From: Rhodobacterales bacterium | GTDB lineage: Bacteria > Pseudomonadota > Alphaproteobacteria > Rhodobacterales > Rhodobacteraceae | Reading direction: 5' to 3' | NCBI GenBank assembly: GCA_021155205.1 | Contig: JAJNPS010000020.1 | Coordinates: forward strand, 1-23,062 | Length of the DNA stretch: 23,062 nucleotides | Part shown: piece by piece, positions 14,978 through 22,927 of the stretch | Position numbering within the stretch: the stretch's first letter is position 1 | How the letters are laid out: the number at the start of each line of letters is the position of its first letter | The notes under the pieces: generated by a model | Database searches by the model: none | Seen by the model: only the letters and a program-made list of their open reading frames with translations | Told to the model about the DNA's origin: nothing | Translations under genes and position numbers: made by a program

Positions 14978-15924
14978 CCCCGGCATTGGAACTGCGCAAC
15001 CTTACCAAGACTTTCGCCCTGCCCGTCCGCAACGGCTGGCGCAGCACCCATGTCAATCACCACGCGGTCAGGGATGTGTCCCTGACCCTGCCCCGCAACG
15101 CAATCCTGGGCCTGGTGGGCGAAAGCGGTTCCGGCAAGACCACGACGGGCATGATGGCGATGCGGCTGGTGGAACCATCGTCGGGGCAGATCCTGGTCGA
15201 TGGCACGGACATCACGACGATGGACCACACCGCGTTGAAACCGTTCCGGCGCAAGATGCAGGTGGTGTTTCAGGACAGCTATTCCGCACTGGACCCGATG
15301 CTGACATTGGGCCAGATCGTCGCGGAACCCCTGCATATCCACGGTGTCGGCACGCCATCCGAACAGACCGACCAGGCGCTGAACTGGCTGCAGCGCGTCG
15401 GCCTCGACCGCAGCTATGGCAACCGCTATCCGCACGAGTTGTCCGGCGGGCAGCGCCAGCGCGTCGCCATCGCCCGCGCCCTGATCCTGCGCCCCACGGT
15501 GCTGGTCGCGGATGAGCCGACCTCGGCCCTCGACGTGTCGGTCAAGGCGCAGATCATCAACCTGCTGCTGGATTTGCAGGCAGAAATGGGCCTGTCGATC
15601 CTGTTCATCAGCCATGACTTGAGCGTGGTGCGGTCGCTGACCGACAAGGTCGCGGTGATGTTCAACGGGCGCGTGGTGGAGCATGCGCCCACCGAGGCGA
15701 TCTTTACCGATGCGCGGCACCCTTATACAAGGTCGCTGCTGGACGCGATCCCGGTGCTGAACCCGCGCTTGCGCCGGACCCGGACATTCCTGTCGCGCGC
15801 GGACCTTGCGGCAAGTTCACCGCGACTGAACCAGGGCGAACTGGCGGCACCCGCTACGGCAAGCCCCGATCCGCAGCTTGTGTCGGTTGCACCCGACCAT
15901 CTGGTCGAGGCCATCGTCACATGA
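14974..15924 (+). CDS. Opp/Dpp-type ABC importer ATPase (OppF/DppF-like)
   Basis: This is the partner ATPase, 316 residues. It has Walker A GESGSGKTTTG, Q-loop VVFQDSYSALDP, signature LSGGQRQRVAIARALI, Walker B VLVADEPTSALDVSV and switch FISHDLSVV. After HPYTRSLLDAIP the usual cysteine motif is missing. The protein ends in a roughly 60-residue Ala/Pro/Ser-rich tail, which is normal for some OppF-type chains. It would pair with the preceding ATPase to power the two permeases that follow. It starts and ends with ATGA overlaps. Confidence 0.93.
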   Translation: MTPALELRNLTKTFALPVRNGWRSTHVNHHAVRDVSLTLPRNAILGLVGESGSGKTTTGMMAMRLVEPSSGQILVDGTDITTMDHTALKPFRRKMQVVFQDSYSALDPMLTLGQIVAEPLHIHGVGTPSEQTDQALNWLQRVGLDRSYGNRYPHELSGGQRQRVAIARALILRPTVLVADEPTSALDVSVKAQIINLLLDLQAEMGLSILFISHDLSVVRSLTDKVAVMFNGRVVEHAPTEAIFTDARHPYTRSLLDAIPVLNPRLRRTRTFLSRADLAASSPRLNQGELAAPATASPDPQLVSVAPDHLVEAIVT

Positions 15925-16853
15925 TGCGCTATATCCTCGGTCGCCTCGCCTCGATCGCCCTCACTTTCTTCGTCGTCTCGGTGATCATCTTCCTGATGAT
16001 GCACGCAGTCCCCGGTGGGCCGTTCGACGGCAACGACATGCCCGTCTCGGACGAGGTGAAGGCCAAACTGAACGCCAGCCTCGGCCTCGACCGCCCGCTT
16101 TATGTCCAGTATTTCAGCTATATGTGGGGCGTTCTTTACCTTGATTTCGGCATTCCGTTCCAAAGCCCCGGCGAGACTGTTCTGGACCTTCTGGCCCGCG
16201 CCTGGCCGCCCAGCCTGCTGCTCGGTGGTCTTGGCGTGATCATCGGCGCACCCTTGGGCATCCTGCTGGGCATGGCGGCGGCGCTGCGGCGGAACACCTG
16301 GGTCGACTACCTCGCCTCGGCCTTTGCCACCCTTGGCCTGACGATCCCGGTGTTCGTGACGTCGATGGGCCTGATCCTGGTCTTTGCTGTCTGGCTGAAC
16401 TGGCTGCCCGCCAGCGGCTGGGGCAAGCCCAACAGCTGGATACTGCCCGTCATCGCCTATGCCACGATCCCGATGGCGACCTATGCGCGCTATACCCGGT
16501 CGGCGATGCTGGACGTGCTGAACAAACCCTTTGTCACCGTTCTGCGCGCCAAGGGCCTGCCGGAGCGCAAGATCATCTTTCAGCACGTCCTGCGCAATGC
16601 CGCGCTGCCGATGGTGACAGTGTTCCTGCCAATGTTCATCGGGACCGCGACGGGGTCGATCTTTGTCGAGGCGATGTTCCGCGTGCCCGGCCTTGGGGCC
16701 TACTTCGTGTCCAGCATTGAACAGCGCGACTATCCCCTTGAAATGGCGCTGATCTTGCTGATCACGCTGATGTTCTGCCTGGCATACCTCGTCTCCGACA
16801 TCATCTATGCGCTGTTGAACCCGCGCATCCGCTTTGGCGAGGGTCGCAAATGA
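15921..16853 (+). CDS. Opp/Dpp-type ABC importer permease 1 (OppB/DppB-like)
   Basis: The 310-residue membrane protein has about six hydrophobic segments. It has the DppB N-terminus (MMRYILGRLASIALTFFVVS), the periplasmic signature GLDRPLYVQYF and the cytoplasmic coupling helix LRAKGLPERKIIFQHVLRNA. VEAMFRVPGLG follows near the C-terminus. It forms the translocation channel with the next gene product. Tandem ATGs occur at 15921 and 15924; the first overlaps the ATPase stop. The stop overlaps the following gene as ATGA. Confidence 0.93.
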   Translation: MMRYILGRLASIALTFFVVSVIIFLMMHAVPGGPFDGNDMPVSDEVKAKLNASLGLDRPLYVQYFSYMWGVLYLDFGIPFQSPGETVLDLLARAWPPSLLLGGLGVIIGAPLGILLGMAAALRRNTWVDYLASAFATLGLTIPVFVTSMGLILVFAVWLNWLPASGWGKPNSWILPVIAYATIPMATYARYTRSAMLDVLNKPFVTVLRAKGLPERKIIFQHVLRNAALPMVTVFLPMFIGTATGSIFVEAMFRVPGLGAYFVSSIEQRDYPLEMALILLITLMFCLAYLVSDIIYALLNPRIRFGEGRK

Positions 16854-17725
16854 CCGCCGCAATGACCTCCCCGCACCAGCGCAGCCCGCTTTACTTTGCA
16901 TGGCGGCGCTTTGCCGCAAACAAGGCCGCCGTGGTGTCTGGCATCGTGCTGGTGATCCTGACGCTGATGGCGATCTTTGCGCCCCTGATCACCAGGACCG
17001 GGCCGTCGGACCAGTCGTTCCTGACGCAGGCGCTTGCCTTTCCGTCCCGCGAATTCTGGTTCGGCATCGACGATCTGGGGCGCGATTTCTTTACCCGCAT
17101 CGTCTATGGAGCGCGGGTGTCGCTGACCATCGGCTTTGCCGCTGCCGTGTTCTCGGTGCTGATCGGCATCCCGCTCGGGGCCATCGCGGGCTACTACGGG
17201 GGCCGCGCCGACTGGGTGGTGATGCGCCTGATCGAGCTTTTCTCGGTGGTCCCGCCGCTGCTGGCAGCGATGCTGCTGGGGGCGCTGACCAGGGGCGGGT
17301 TCTTCACCATCGTGCTGATCGCCGCCCTGTTCGGATGGGTGCAGGTCTGTCTGTTGGTCCGCGCGCAGGTCAAGGCGTTCAAGGAAAAGGAATTCGTCCG
17401 CGCAGCACAGGCGCTGGGCGCGACCCCCGCCTATATCATCCGCCGTCATCTGATCCCGAACTCGATCTCGCCCATCATCGTGGGGTTCGTGCTGGCGATC
17501 CCGCTGGCGATGATGCTCGAGGCGTCTCTGTCCTTCCTCGGCATCGGCGTGCCGCCGCCCACCCCAAGCTGGGGCCAGATGATCAATACCGGCATGAACT
17601 TCATGTATTTCTACTGGCATCTGGCGGTCTTTCCGACGGCGGCCCTTGCCATCACGGTGCTGGCCACCACTCTTTTCGGCGACGGGCTGCGCGATGCCCT
17701 GGACCCGACGCTGAAGGGGCGCTGA
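16850..17725 (+). CDS. Opp/Dpp-type ABC importer permease 2 (OppC/DppC-like)
   Basis: The 291-residue permease has the OppC N-terminal helix, then FGIDDLGRDFFTRIVYGARVSL-type signature spanning about 65-86. Coupling helix AAQALGATPAYIIRRHLIPN and EASLSFLGIGVPPPTPSWG, the hallmark of this subfamily, follow. It completes the transporter with permease 1 and the two ATPases. The PLP-enzyme gene begins at the very next base after its stop, so the transporter and enzyme genes are one transcription unit. Confidence 0.93.
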   Translation: MTAAMTSPHQRSPLYFAWRRFAANKAAVVSGIVLVILTLMAIFAPLITRTGPSDQSFLTQALAFPSREFWFGIDDLGRDFFTRIVYGARVSLTIGFAAAVFSVLIGIPLGAIAGYYGGRADWVVMRLIELFSVVPPLLAAMLLGALTRGGFFTIVLIAALFGWVQVCLLVRAQVKAFKEKEFVRAAQALGATPAYIIRRHLIPNSISPIIVGFVLAIPLAMMLEASLSFLGIGVPPPTPSWGQMINTGMNFMYFYWHLAVFPTAALAITVLATTLFGDGLRDALDPTLKGR

Positions 17726-18919
17726 ATGGCTGACAACCTGCGATCCATGTTTCTGCTGGACCCAGAGGTCACGTTCCTGAACCATGGCAGCTATGGCGCC
17801 TGCCCGCGCCCGGTGTTCGAGCGCTATCAGGCCTGGCAGACGAAACTGGAACGCCAGCCCGTGGCCTTTCTCGACCCGGCACGCGGTCTTTCGGGCTGGA
17901 TGCGCGATGCCCGCGTGGCGATGGCGGCCGAGATCGGCGCGGACCCCGACGACATCGTCGGGCTGACCAACGCGACCGAGGCGCTGAACATTGTCGCCCA
18001 GTCGCTGGACCTGCGCGCGGGTGACGAAATCCTGACCACCGACCACGAATATGCCGCCCTCGACAAGACCTGGGCCTATGTCGCGCGGCGCTCGGGCGCA
18101 ATGGTCGTACCGGTCGCGATCCCGATGCCGCTGACCGATGCCCGCTCCTTTACCGATGCAGTCCTTGCCGGGATCACGCCCCGCACGCGCGTTGTGTTCC
18201 TGAGCCACATCACCTCGGCCACGGCCCTCGTCTTTCCCATCGAGGCCGTCATCGCCGAGGCCCGCGCGCGCGGCATCACAACCGTCATCGACGGCGCTCA
18301 CACACCGGGGCACATCCCGCTGGACCTGACCACCCTCGGTGCCGACTACTACGCTGGCAATTGCCACAAGTGGCTGATGGCCCCAAAAGGATCGGCCTTT
18401 CTGCATGTGCGGCGGGAATTGCAGGCCGGGATCAACCCCCTGGTCATCAGCCATGGCTGGACGACGGATGCAGCCCTGCCCGGCACCAAAGGGGTTTTCG
18501 GCAACACCCCCTTTATCGACGGGTTGGAGATGCAGGGCACGCGCGATCCATCGGCCTGGCTGACGGTGCCCGAAGCCATCGCGTTCCGACGCCAGCATGG
18601 CTGGGACCGCATTGCCGCGCGCTGCCGCGATCTGGTGCAGGACACTGCGGCCCGCGTGGCCCGGATGACCGGCCTGCCGCCGCTGTCCAGCCCGGAATTC
18701 TGCGCGCCGCAGATGGTGTCGATGCCGGTGCCGCGCTGTGATCCGATGGCATTGAAGCTGGCATTGCTGGATGATTACGGCATTGAAATCCCATGCTTTG
18801 ACTGGCAGGACCACACCATCGTCCGGGTCTCCGCCCAGGGCTACAACACCGAAGGCGAAATGGATAAACTGGTCCTGGCCCTGACGGTCATCCTGCCCAA
18901 AATCGCAAAGGCTGCATGA
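17726..18919 (+). CDS. Class V aminotransferase-fold PLP enzyme, isopenicillin-N-epimerase (CefD)-like
   Basis: The 397-residue fold-type I PLP enzyme has the CefD-like opening FLNHGSYGACPRPV (17-30), the cofactor pocket TNATEALNIV, Asp189-Gly-Ala-His192 (IDGAHTPGH) and the Schiff-base lysine Lys215 in GNCHKWLMAPKG. The family includes epimerases, lyases and desulfurases, so the reaction (racemisation, C-S or C-N cleavage, transamination) cannot be chosen. Placed between a transporter and a thiamine-diphosphate enzyme, it probably processes an imported amino compound, perhaps releasing a 2-oxo acid. A link to beta-lactam biosynthesis is unlikely, as no other such genes are present. The stop overlaps the next gene as ATGA. 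Confidence 0.85.
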   Translation: MADNLRSMFLLDPEVTFLNHGSYGACPRPVFERYQAWQTKLERQPVAFLDPARGLSGWMRDARVAMAAEIGADPDDIVGLTNATEALNIVAQSLDLRAGDEILTTDHEYAALDKTWAYVARRSGAMVVPVAIPMPLTDARSFTDAVLAGITPRTRVVFLSHITSATALVFPIEAVIAEARARGITTVIDGAHTPGHIPLDLTTLGADYYAGNCHKWLMAPKGSAFLHVRRELQAGINPLVISHGWTTDAALPGTKGVFGNTPFIDGLEMQGTRDPSAWLTVPEAIAFRRQHGWDRIAARCRDLVQDTAARVARMTGLPPLSSPEFCAPQMVSMPVPRCDPMALKLALLDDYGIEIPCFDWQDHTIVRVSAQGYNTEGEMDKLVLALTVILPKIAKAA

Positions 18920-19656
18920 AACACAACGCCGCGCTTAGCTATCTTGTCCCCATCGACGCGCCCCGGACCGGCGTGGCGGTGCAGGATGCGCTGGTCGCGA
19001 TGATCGAGAAGGCGGGAATTGGCATCGGCGACCGCCTGCCGCCAGAGGTTGCGATGGCGGCATCCCTTGGTGTGGGCCGCTCCACCATCCGCGAGGCGAT
19101 GAACCGCTGGGAGGGCCTTGGCATCATCCGGCGCCGTCGCGGCGACGGGACGTACCTGACCGCGCGGGTGCAGTCGTCGCAAGGGCCGTTGCCGACGATG
19201 ATCCGGCTGGAGGGTGAGGCGCTGCTGCGCCTTTTGGAGGTGCGGCGCGTTCTGGAAACCGGCACGGTGCGGCGTGCGGCGGCGCATGCCACCCCCGACC
19301 AGCGCCGCGACATCGCCGCCCTTTGCGACGACCTTTTGCGCATCGTCGCTGCGGGTCTGCCCTATCGCGATGCAGACTGGGCCTTTCATGGTGCGATCAG
19401 CGACGCCACGGGCAATCCGCTGTTCGGTCAGCTGCTGGTCCACCTTGACCATGCGTTTGAGAGGTCCGAAGACGCGCCCTTCAGCCGCAATGCCTTTGGT
19501 CTGGCCTCGTTCCCGATCCACCGCGATCTTGCCGATGCGATCGGGCGGGGCGACGCTGACGCGGCCGAGGCTGCGATCCACGCGATCATCGATTCTGTCG
19601 CCAGCGAAATCCGCCAGATCATCGACCTTGGCCCCCAGGGCGATGCAGCGCCATGA
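18916..19656 (+). CDS. GntR-family regulator, FadR/FCD subfamily, inside the Opp-type operon
   Basis: The 246-residue regulator has a winged helix at about 20-85 (LPPEVAMAASLGVGRSTIRE, GLGIIRRRRGDGTYL) and an FCD domain with EVRRVLETGTVRRAA, DADWAFHGAIS and FPIHRDLADAIGRGDADAAEAAI. FCD proteins usually bind a small carboxylate, often through a metal held by Asp and His residues; the matching positions are present. It is co-transcribed with the transporter and enzymes by ATGA overlaps on both sides. It is the simplest candidate to bind the two palindromes before the operon and autoregulate it. It is clearly a different subgroup from the regulator at 4090. Confidence 0.9.
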   Translation: MKHNAALSYLVPIDAPRTGVAVQDALVAMIEKAGIGIGDRLPPEVAMAASLGVGRSTIREAMNRWEGLGIIRRRRGDGTYLTARVQSSQGPLPTMIRLEGEALLRLLEVRRVLETGTVRRAAAHATPDQRRDIAALCDDLLRIVAAGLPYRDADWAFHGAISDATGNPLFGQLLVHLDHAFERSEDAPFSRNAFGLASFPIHRDLADAIGRGDADAAEAAIHAIIDSVASEIRQIIDLGPQGDAAP

Positions 19657-22013
19657 CGGCGCTGGCGCAACTGGAACGGCGGCTGCTGTGGCTGTCATCC
19701 TGGATGATCCACAACGCCAACCATTTGCGCCCCTCCGGTGATCTGGATGTAAAGGTGGGCGGGCATCAGGCCTCCAGCGCGTCGATGGCGACGATCATGA
19801 CCGCGCTTTACTTCCATGCCCTTCGCCCCGAGGACAGGGTGGCGGTCAAGCCCCATGCTGGCCCTGTCTTTCACGCGGTCCAGTATCTGGCGGGGACGCT
19901 GCCCCTGGAAAAGCTGCGGAATTTCCGGGGCTTTGGCGGGGTGCAAAGCTACCCGTCGCGCACCAAGGATGTCGATGGCGTGGATTTCTCCACTGGCTCG
20001 GTCGGCCTTGGCGTGGCGCAGACGCTGTTTTCGTCGCTGGTGCAGGAGTACGTGACCGCGCATGGCTGGATGACGGGTCGCACACCCGGCCGGATGGTGT
20101 CCCTGCTCGGCGACGCCGAGATGGACGAGGGTAACATCTACGAGGCCCTGCTGGAGGGCTGGAAGCACGATGTCCGCAACCTCTGGTGGGTTGTCGACTA
20201 TAACCGCCAGTCGCTGGACGCCGTCGTGCGCGAAGGGCTTTGGGCGCGGTTTCAGGACATGTTCCGGGGCTTCGGCTGGGATGTGGTGATCCTGCGTCAC
20301 GGCACCTTGCAAGAGGCGGCATTTGCCGAACCGGGCGGGGCGGCGCTGAAATCGTGGATCGAGGCCTGCCCCAACCAGACCTATTCGGCGCTGACCTTCC
20401 GGGGCGGTGCGGCCTGGCGCAAACGGCTGATGGATGATCTGGGCGACCAGGGGCCGGTGTCGGCACTGCTGGCGCGGCGGCCGGACGATGACCTTGCCAC
20501 CCTGATGACCAACCTTGGCGGCCATGACCTGCCCGCGCTGACTGACTCCTTTGACGCGGCGCGGAGCCATGACCGCCCGACACTCTTCATATGCTATACG
20601 ATCAAGGGCATGGGTCTGCCGCTCGCGGGTCACAAGGACAATCATGCGGGCCTGATGACGCCCGCCCAGATCGCCGATCTGCAAACCCGCATGGGCGTGC
20701 GACCCGGCCACGAATGGGACAGATGGGAAGGCGTCGATGCCGCAGCCTGCGAGGCGGCCCTGCGCGCGGCCCCGTTTTTCGCCGACGGCCCCCGTCGCCT
20801 GGTCGCGCCCAAAGTGCCGGTCCCCGACCGCCTGCCACCCCTTGACCTGCGCTCAAGACCGATCTCGACCCAGATGGGTTTCGGCCAGATCCTGAACGAG
20901 ATCGCGCGCGGTGACAGCGACCTTGCCGCCCGCATCGTCACCACCGCCCCCGATGTGACCGTGTCGACCAACCTTGGCCCCTGGGTCAACCGGCGCGGCC
21001 TTTTTGCCCGCGAAAGCATGGCCGACACGTTCAAGGCCGAACGCATCCCGTCAACCTTCTCCTGGGAGTTTTCCCCCAGGGGTCAGCACATCGAGCTTGG
21101 CATCGCGGAGTCGAACCTCTTCCTGAACCTGTCGGCACTTGGCCTGTCCCACAGCATCAACGGCGTGCGCCTGCTCCCCATCGGCACAGTTTATGACCCT
21201 TTCATCTCTCGCGGCGCGGACCAGCTCAACTATGCCTGCTATCAGGATGCACGGTTCCTGCTCGTCGCCACCCCCTCCGGCGTGACGCTCGCCCCCGAAG
21301 GCGGCGCGCACCAGTCGATCGGCACACCCCTGATCGGCATGGCACAGGATGGCCTCGCCGCGTTCGAACCCGCCTTCGTGGACGAGTTGTCCGTCATCCT
21401 GCGCTTTGCCTTTGACTACATGCAGCGCGACGGCGATGCCCCGCGCGATCCCCTCACATGGCTGCGTGATGCGACCGGCGGGTCGGTCTATCTGCGCCTC
21501 TCGACCAAACCCGTCGACCAGCCGCATCGCGACATGACTGACGATCTGGCCCGCGCCGTGATCGACGGCGGTTATTGGCTGCGCAGACCTGGGCCCAATG
21601 CGCGCAATGTCATCGCCTATCAGGGCACCGTCGCGCCCGAGGCTTTGCGCGCGGTGGCGACACTTGGAGAGATGGACCGGGATGTGGGGCTTCTGGCGGT
21701 GACATCGGCGGATCGCCTGAATGCCGGCTGGACCGCAGCACAGGACGCGCGTGACCAGCGGCAGGCAGGTGCAGAATCCCATGTCGAGCGCTTACTGAAA
21801 GCCGTGCCGCGCGAGGCCACCCTGATCACCGTGATCGACGGGCATCCCGCGACCCTTGCCTGGCTTGGCGCGGTGCAAGGCCACCGGACCCGCGCGCTTG
21901 GGGTAGAGCATTTCGGCCAGACTGGCACCATTGCAGATCTCTACCGCCATCACGGGATCGACGCGGCCGCGATGGTTCGCGCTGCCAGTCGGCATGGGAC
22001 TGCTGCGACGTAG
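19653..22013 (+). CDS. Homodimeric-E1-like (AceE/transketolase superfamily) thiamine-diphosphate enzyme, stand-alone
   Basis: The 786-residue protein resembles AceE-type pyruvate dehydrogenase E1, which is about 890 residues. It shows HQASSASMATIMTALYFHAL near the N-terminus, the cofactor motif GDAEMDEGN (from Gly153) ending in VDYNRQSLD, and YTIKGMG. The central domain has HIELGIAESNLFLN with the likely activating Glu486, then TPSGVTLAPEGGAHQS. The C-terminal transketolase-type domain ends near GVEHFGQTGTIADLYRHHGI. No lipoyl E2 or E3 gene is present. A precedent for an E1 homologue beside a PLP enzyme is mdeB, next to methionine gamma-lyase in Pseudomonas putida, for 2-oxobutyrate. Here it may decarboxylate or transfer a two-carbon unit from a 2-oxo acid made in this operon; a transketolase reaction is the alternative. 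Confidence 0.87.
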   Translation: MTALAQLERRLLWLSSWMIHNANHLRPSGDLDVKVGGHQASSASMATIMTALYFHALRPEDRVAVKPHAGPVFHAVQYLAGTLPLEKLRNFRGFGGVQSYPSRTKDVDGVDFSTGSVGLGVAQTLFSSLVQEYVTAHGWMTGRTPGRMVSLLGDAEMDEGNIYEALLEGWKHDVRNLWWVVDYNRQSLDAVVREGLWARFQDMFRGFGWDVVILRHGTLQEAAFAEPGGAALKSWIEACPNQTYSALTFRGGAAWRKRLMDDLGDQGPVSALLARRPDDDLATLMTNLGGHDLPALTDSFDAARSHDRPTLFICYTIKGMGLPLAGHKDNHAGLMTPAQIADLQTRMGVRPGHEWDRWEGVDAAACEAALRAAPFFADGPRRLVAPKVPVPDRLPPLDLRSRPISTQMGFGQILNEIARGDSDLAARIVTTAPDVTVSTNLGPWVNRRGLFARESMADTFKAERIPSTFSWEFSPRGQHIELGIAESNLFLNLSALGLSHSINGVRLLPIGTVYDPFISRGADQLNYACYQDARFLLVATPSGVTLAPEGGAHQSIGTPLIGMAQDGLAAFEPAFVDELSVILRFAFDYMQRDGDAPRDPLTWLRDATGGSVYLRLSTKPVDQPHRDMTDDLARAVIDGGYWLRRPGPNARNVIAYQGTVAPEALRAVATLGEMDRDVGLLAVTSADRLNAGWTAAQDARDQRQAGAESHVERLLKAVPREATLITVIDGHPATLAWLGAVQGHRTRALGVEHFGQTGTIADLYRHHGIDAAAMVRAASRHGTAAT

Positions 22014-22429
22014 CAAGGGCGGCGGCCGAGGCAGGCAATACGAGATTGCGTGAGGTCAGGATCGGCCGGTCTTGGTCCCGCCAATGGCAACGATGGGCGG
22101 TACTCAGGTTTGAACTTGGCGGTCTTGCACCGCCAAAACACGCCGGAAACGCGAAAATGGCGAAATCTCAGTGCGCCCAGATTGCACAGGATGTCACGAA
22201 TTTCGTTGATTCAATCAAACTCCCCGTCCAGTCCATCATGGATGAATGGACAGCCAGTCGGATGGGCGGGCAGTCATTCTGCTTTTTATCCCTGATCGCC
22301 GGCGCGTCCGGCCTGCGGTCGTTTCCTGCGCACAGTTGCGTCCCTGCCCGCCACCCTTCGATCAGTCCTTGCGCTGGAAAGGCCGTAACCCCCCGGCGGG
22401 GGCCGTCTGATGTTGGTTGCTGAGTTCGG
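22014..22429. other. Gene-poor intergenic stretch with one strong hairpin
   Basis: No convincing gene is seen in these 416 bases. A plus-strand frame (22046-22423) is open but has no ribosome binding site, no recognisable similarity and an unbalanced composition. TTGGCGGT (22116-22123) and ACCGCCAA (22129-22136) form a perfect 8-bp stem with a 5-base loop. It is followed by AA, not T's, so it is not a standard terminator for the E1 gene. Confidence 0.5.
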
Positions 22430-22445
22430 GTAAGACCCTGACCTT

Positions 22446-22859
22446 ATGGCAGGTCCTAAGTTCAGATCGCAGGTTGAGATTCTATCGGTGCCCGACAAGG
22501 GACGGCGGCGAGACTGGACGGATGCTGAGAAGAGGCCGATCGCTGAGGAGAGCCTTCGGGCTTACCGCCAATGTGCGGCGACGGCGCGGCGCTACGAGAT
22601 TTCGCGGACATTGCTGACGCGGTAGCGCCGGGACTTCCGGTCTGGCCATCTGGCCGCTGAAGGGCGTCCACGGTTTATTGCACTGCAGGTTGCTGGGGAG
22701 GCCAATGCACCGATGGCAAAGCAACCCCCGGCGGTTCCGGCGGCGGCTGGTGACGAGCGCGTCGAGATCACCTTGGCGGATGGGCGCAAGATCGTCCTGG
22801 GCGTTGCGGTCGATCCGATGACACTGGCGCGCCTGGTGCAGGTTCCGGACCGGGCATGA
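22446..22859 (+). pseudogene. IS66 OrfA (TnpA), interrupted by a nonsense codon
   Basis: The frame begins MAGPKFRSQVEILSVPDKGR and reads through an HTH-like segment to LLTR, where TAG (22623-22625) stands in place of the tryptophan codon expected in the LLTRWRRDFR-type context of the family. Beyond it the same frame continues uninterrupted, from RRDFRSGHLAAEGRPR through RVEITLADGRKIVLGVAVDP to the natural stop at 22857-22859. A single G-to-A change (TGG to TAG) is therefore the simplest cause. The full intact product would be 137 residues. Confidence 0.82.
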
Positions 22860-22927
22860 TCGCGTTTCCGGCAGGCGCTCGGGTCTGGATCGCGGGCGGG
22901 GTGACGGACATGCGTCGGGGGATGAAC
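22856..22927 (+). pseudogene. IS66 OrfB (TnpB), N-terminal fragment
   Basis: ATG at 22856 overlaps the orfA stop. The reading MIAFPAGARVWIAGG, then VTDMRRGMN, is the conserved beginning of IS66 OrfB (normally about 115 residues). After MN the similarity ends abruptly and the frame meets a stop about 12 codons later, marking a deletion junction at about 22927. Confidence 0.85.

Noticed and set aside
17726..18919. Isopenicillin N epimerase and hence beta-lactam biosynthesis
   Set aside because: Only family-level similarity; no ACV synthetase, IPNS or expandase genes are present, and the context is catabolic.
19653..22013. Housekeeping pyruvate dehydrogenase E1 (aceE)
   Set aside because: It is about 100 residues shorter, no E2/E3 genes follow, and it lies in an importer operon with a PLP enzyme and its own regulator.
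22046..22423. 125-codon open frame on the plus strand in the gap before IS66
   Set aside because: No ribosome binding site, no recognisable domain, odd composition and low-complexity end; more likely chance in GC-rich DNA.
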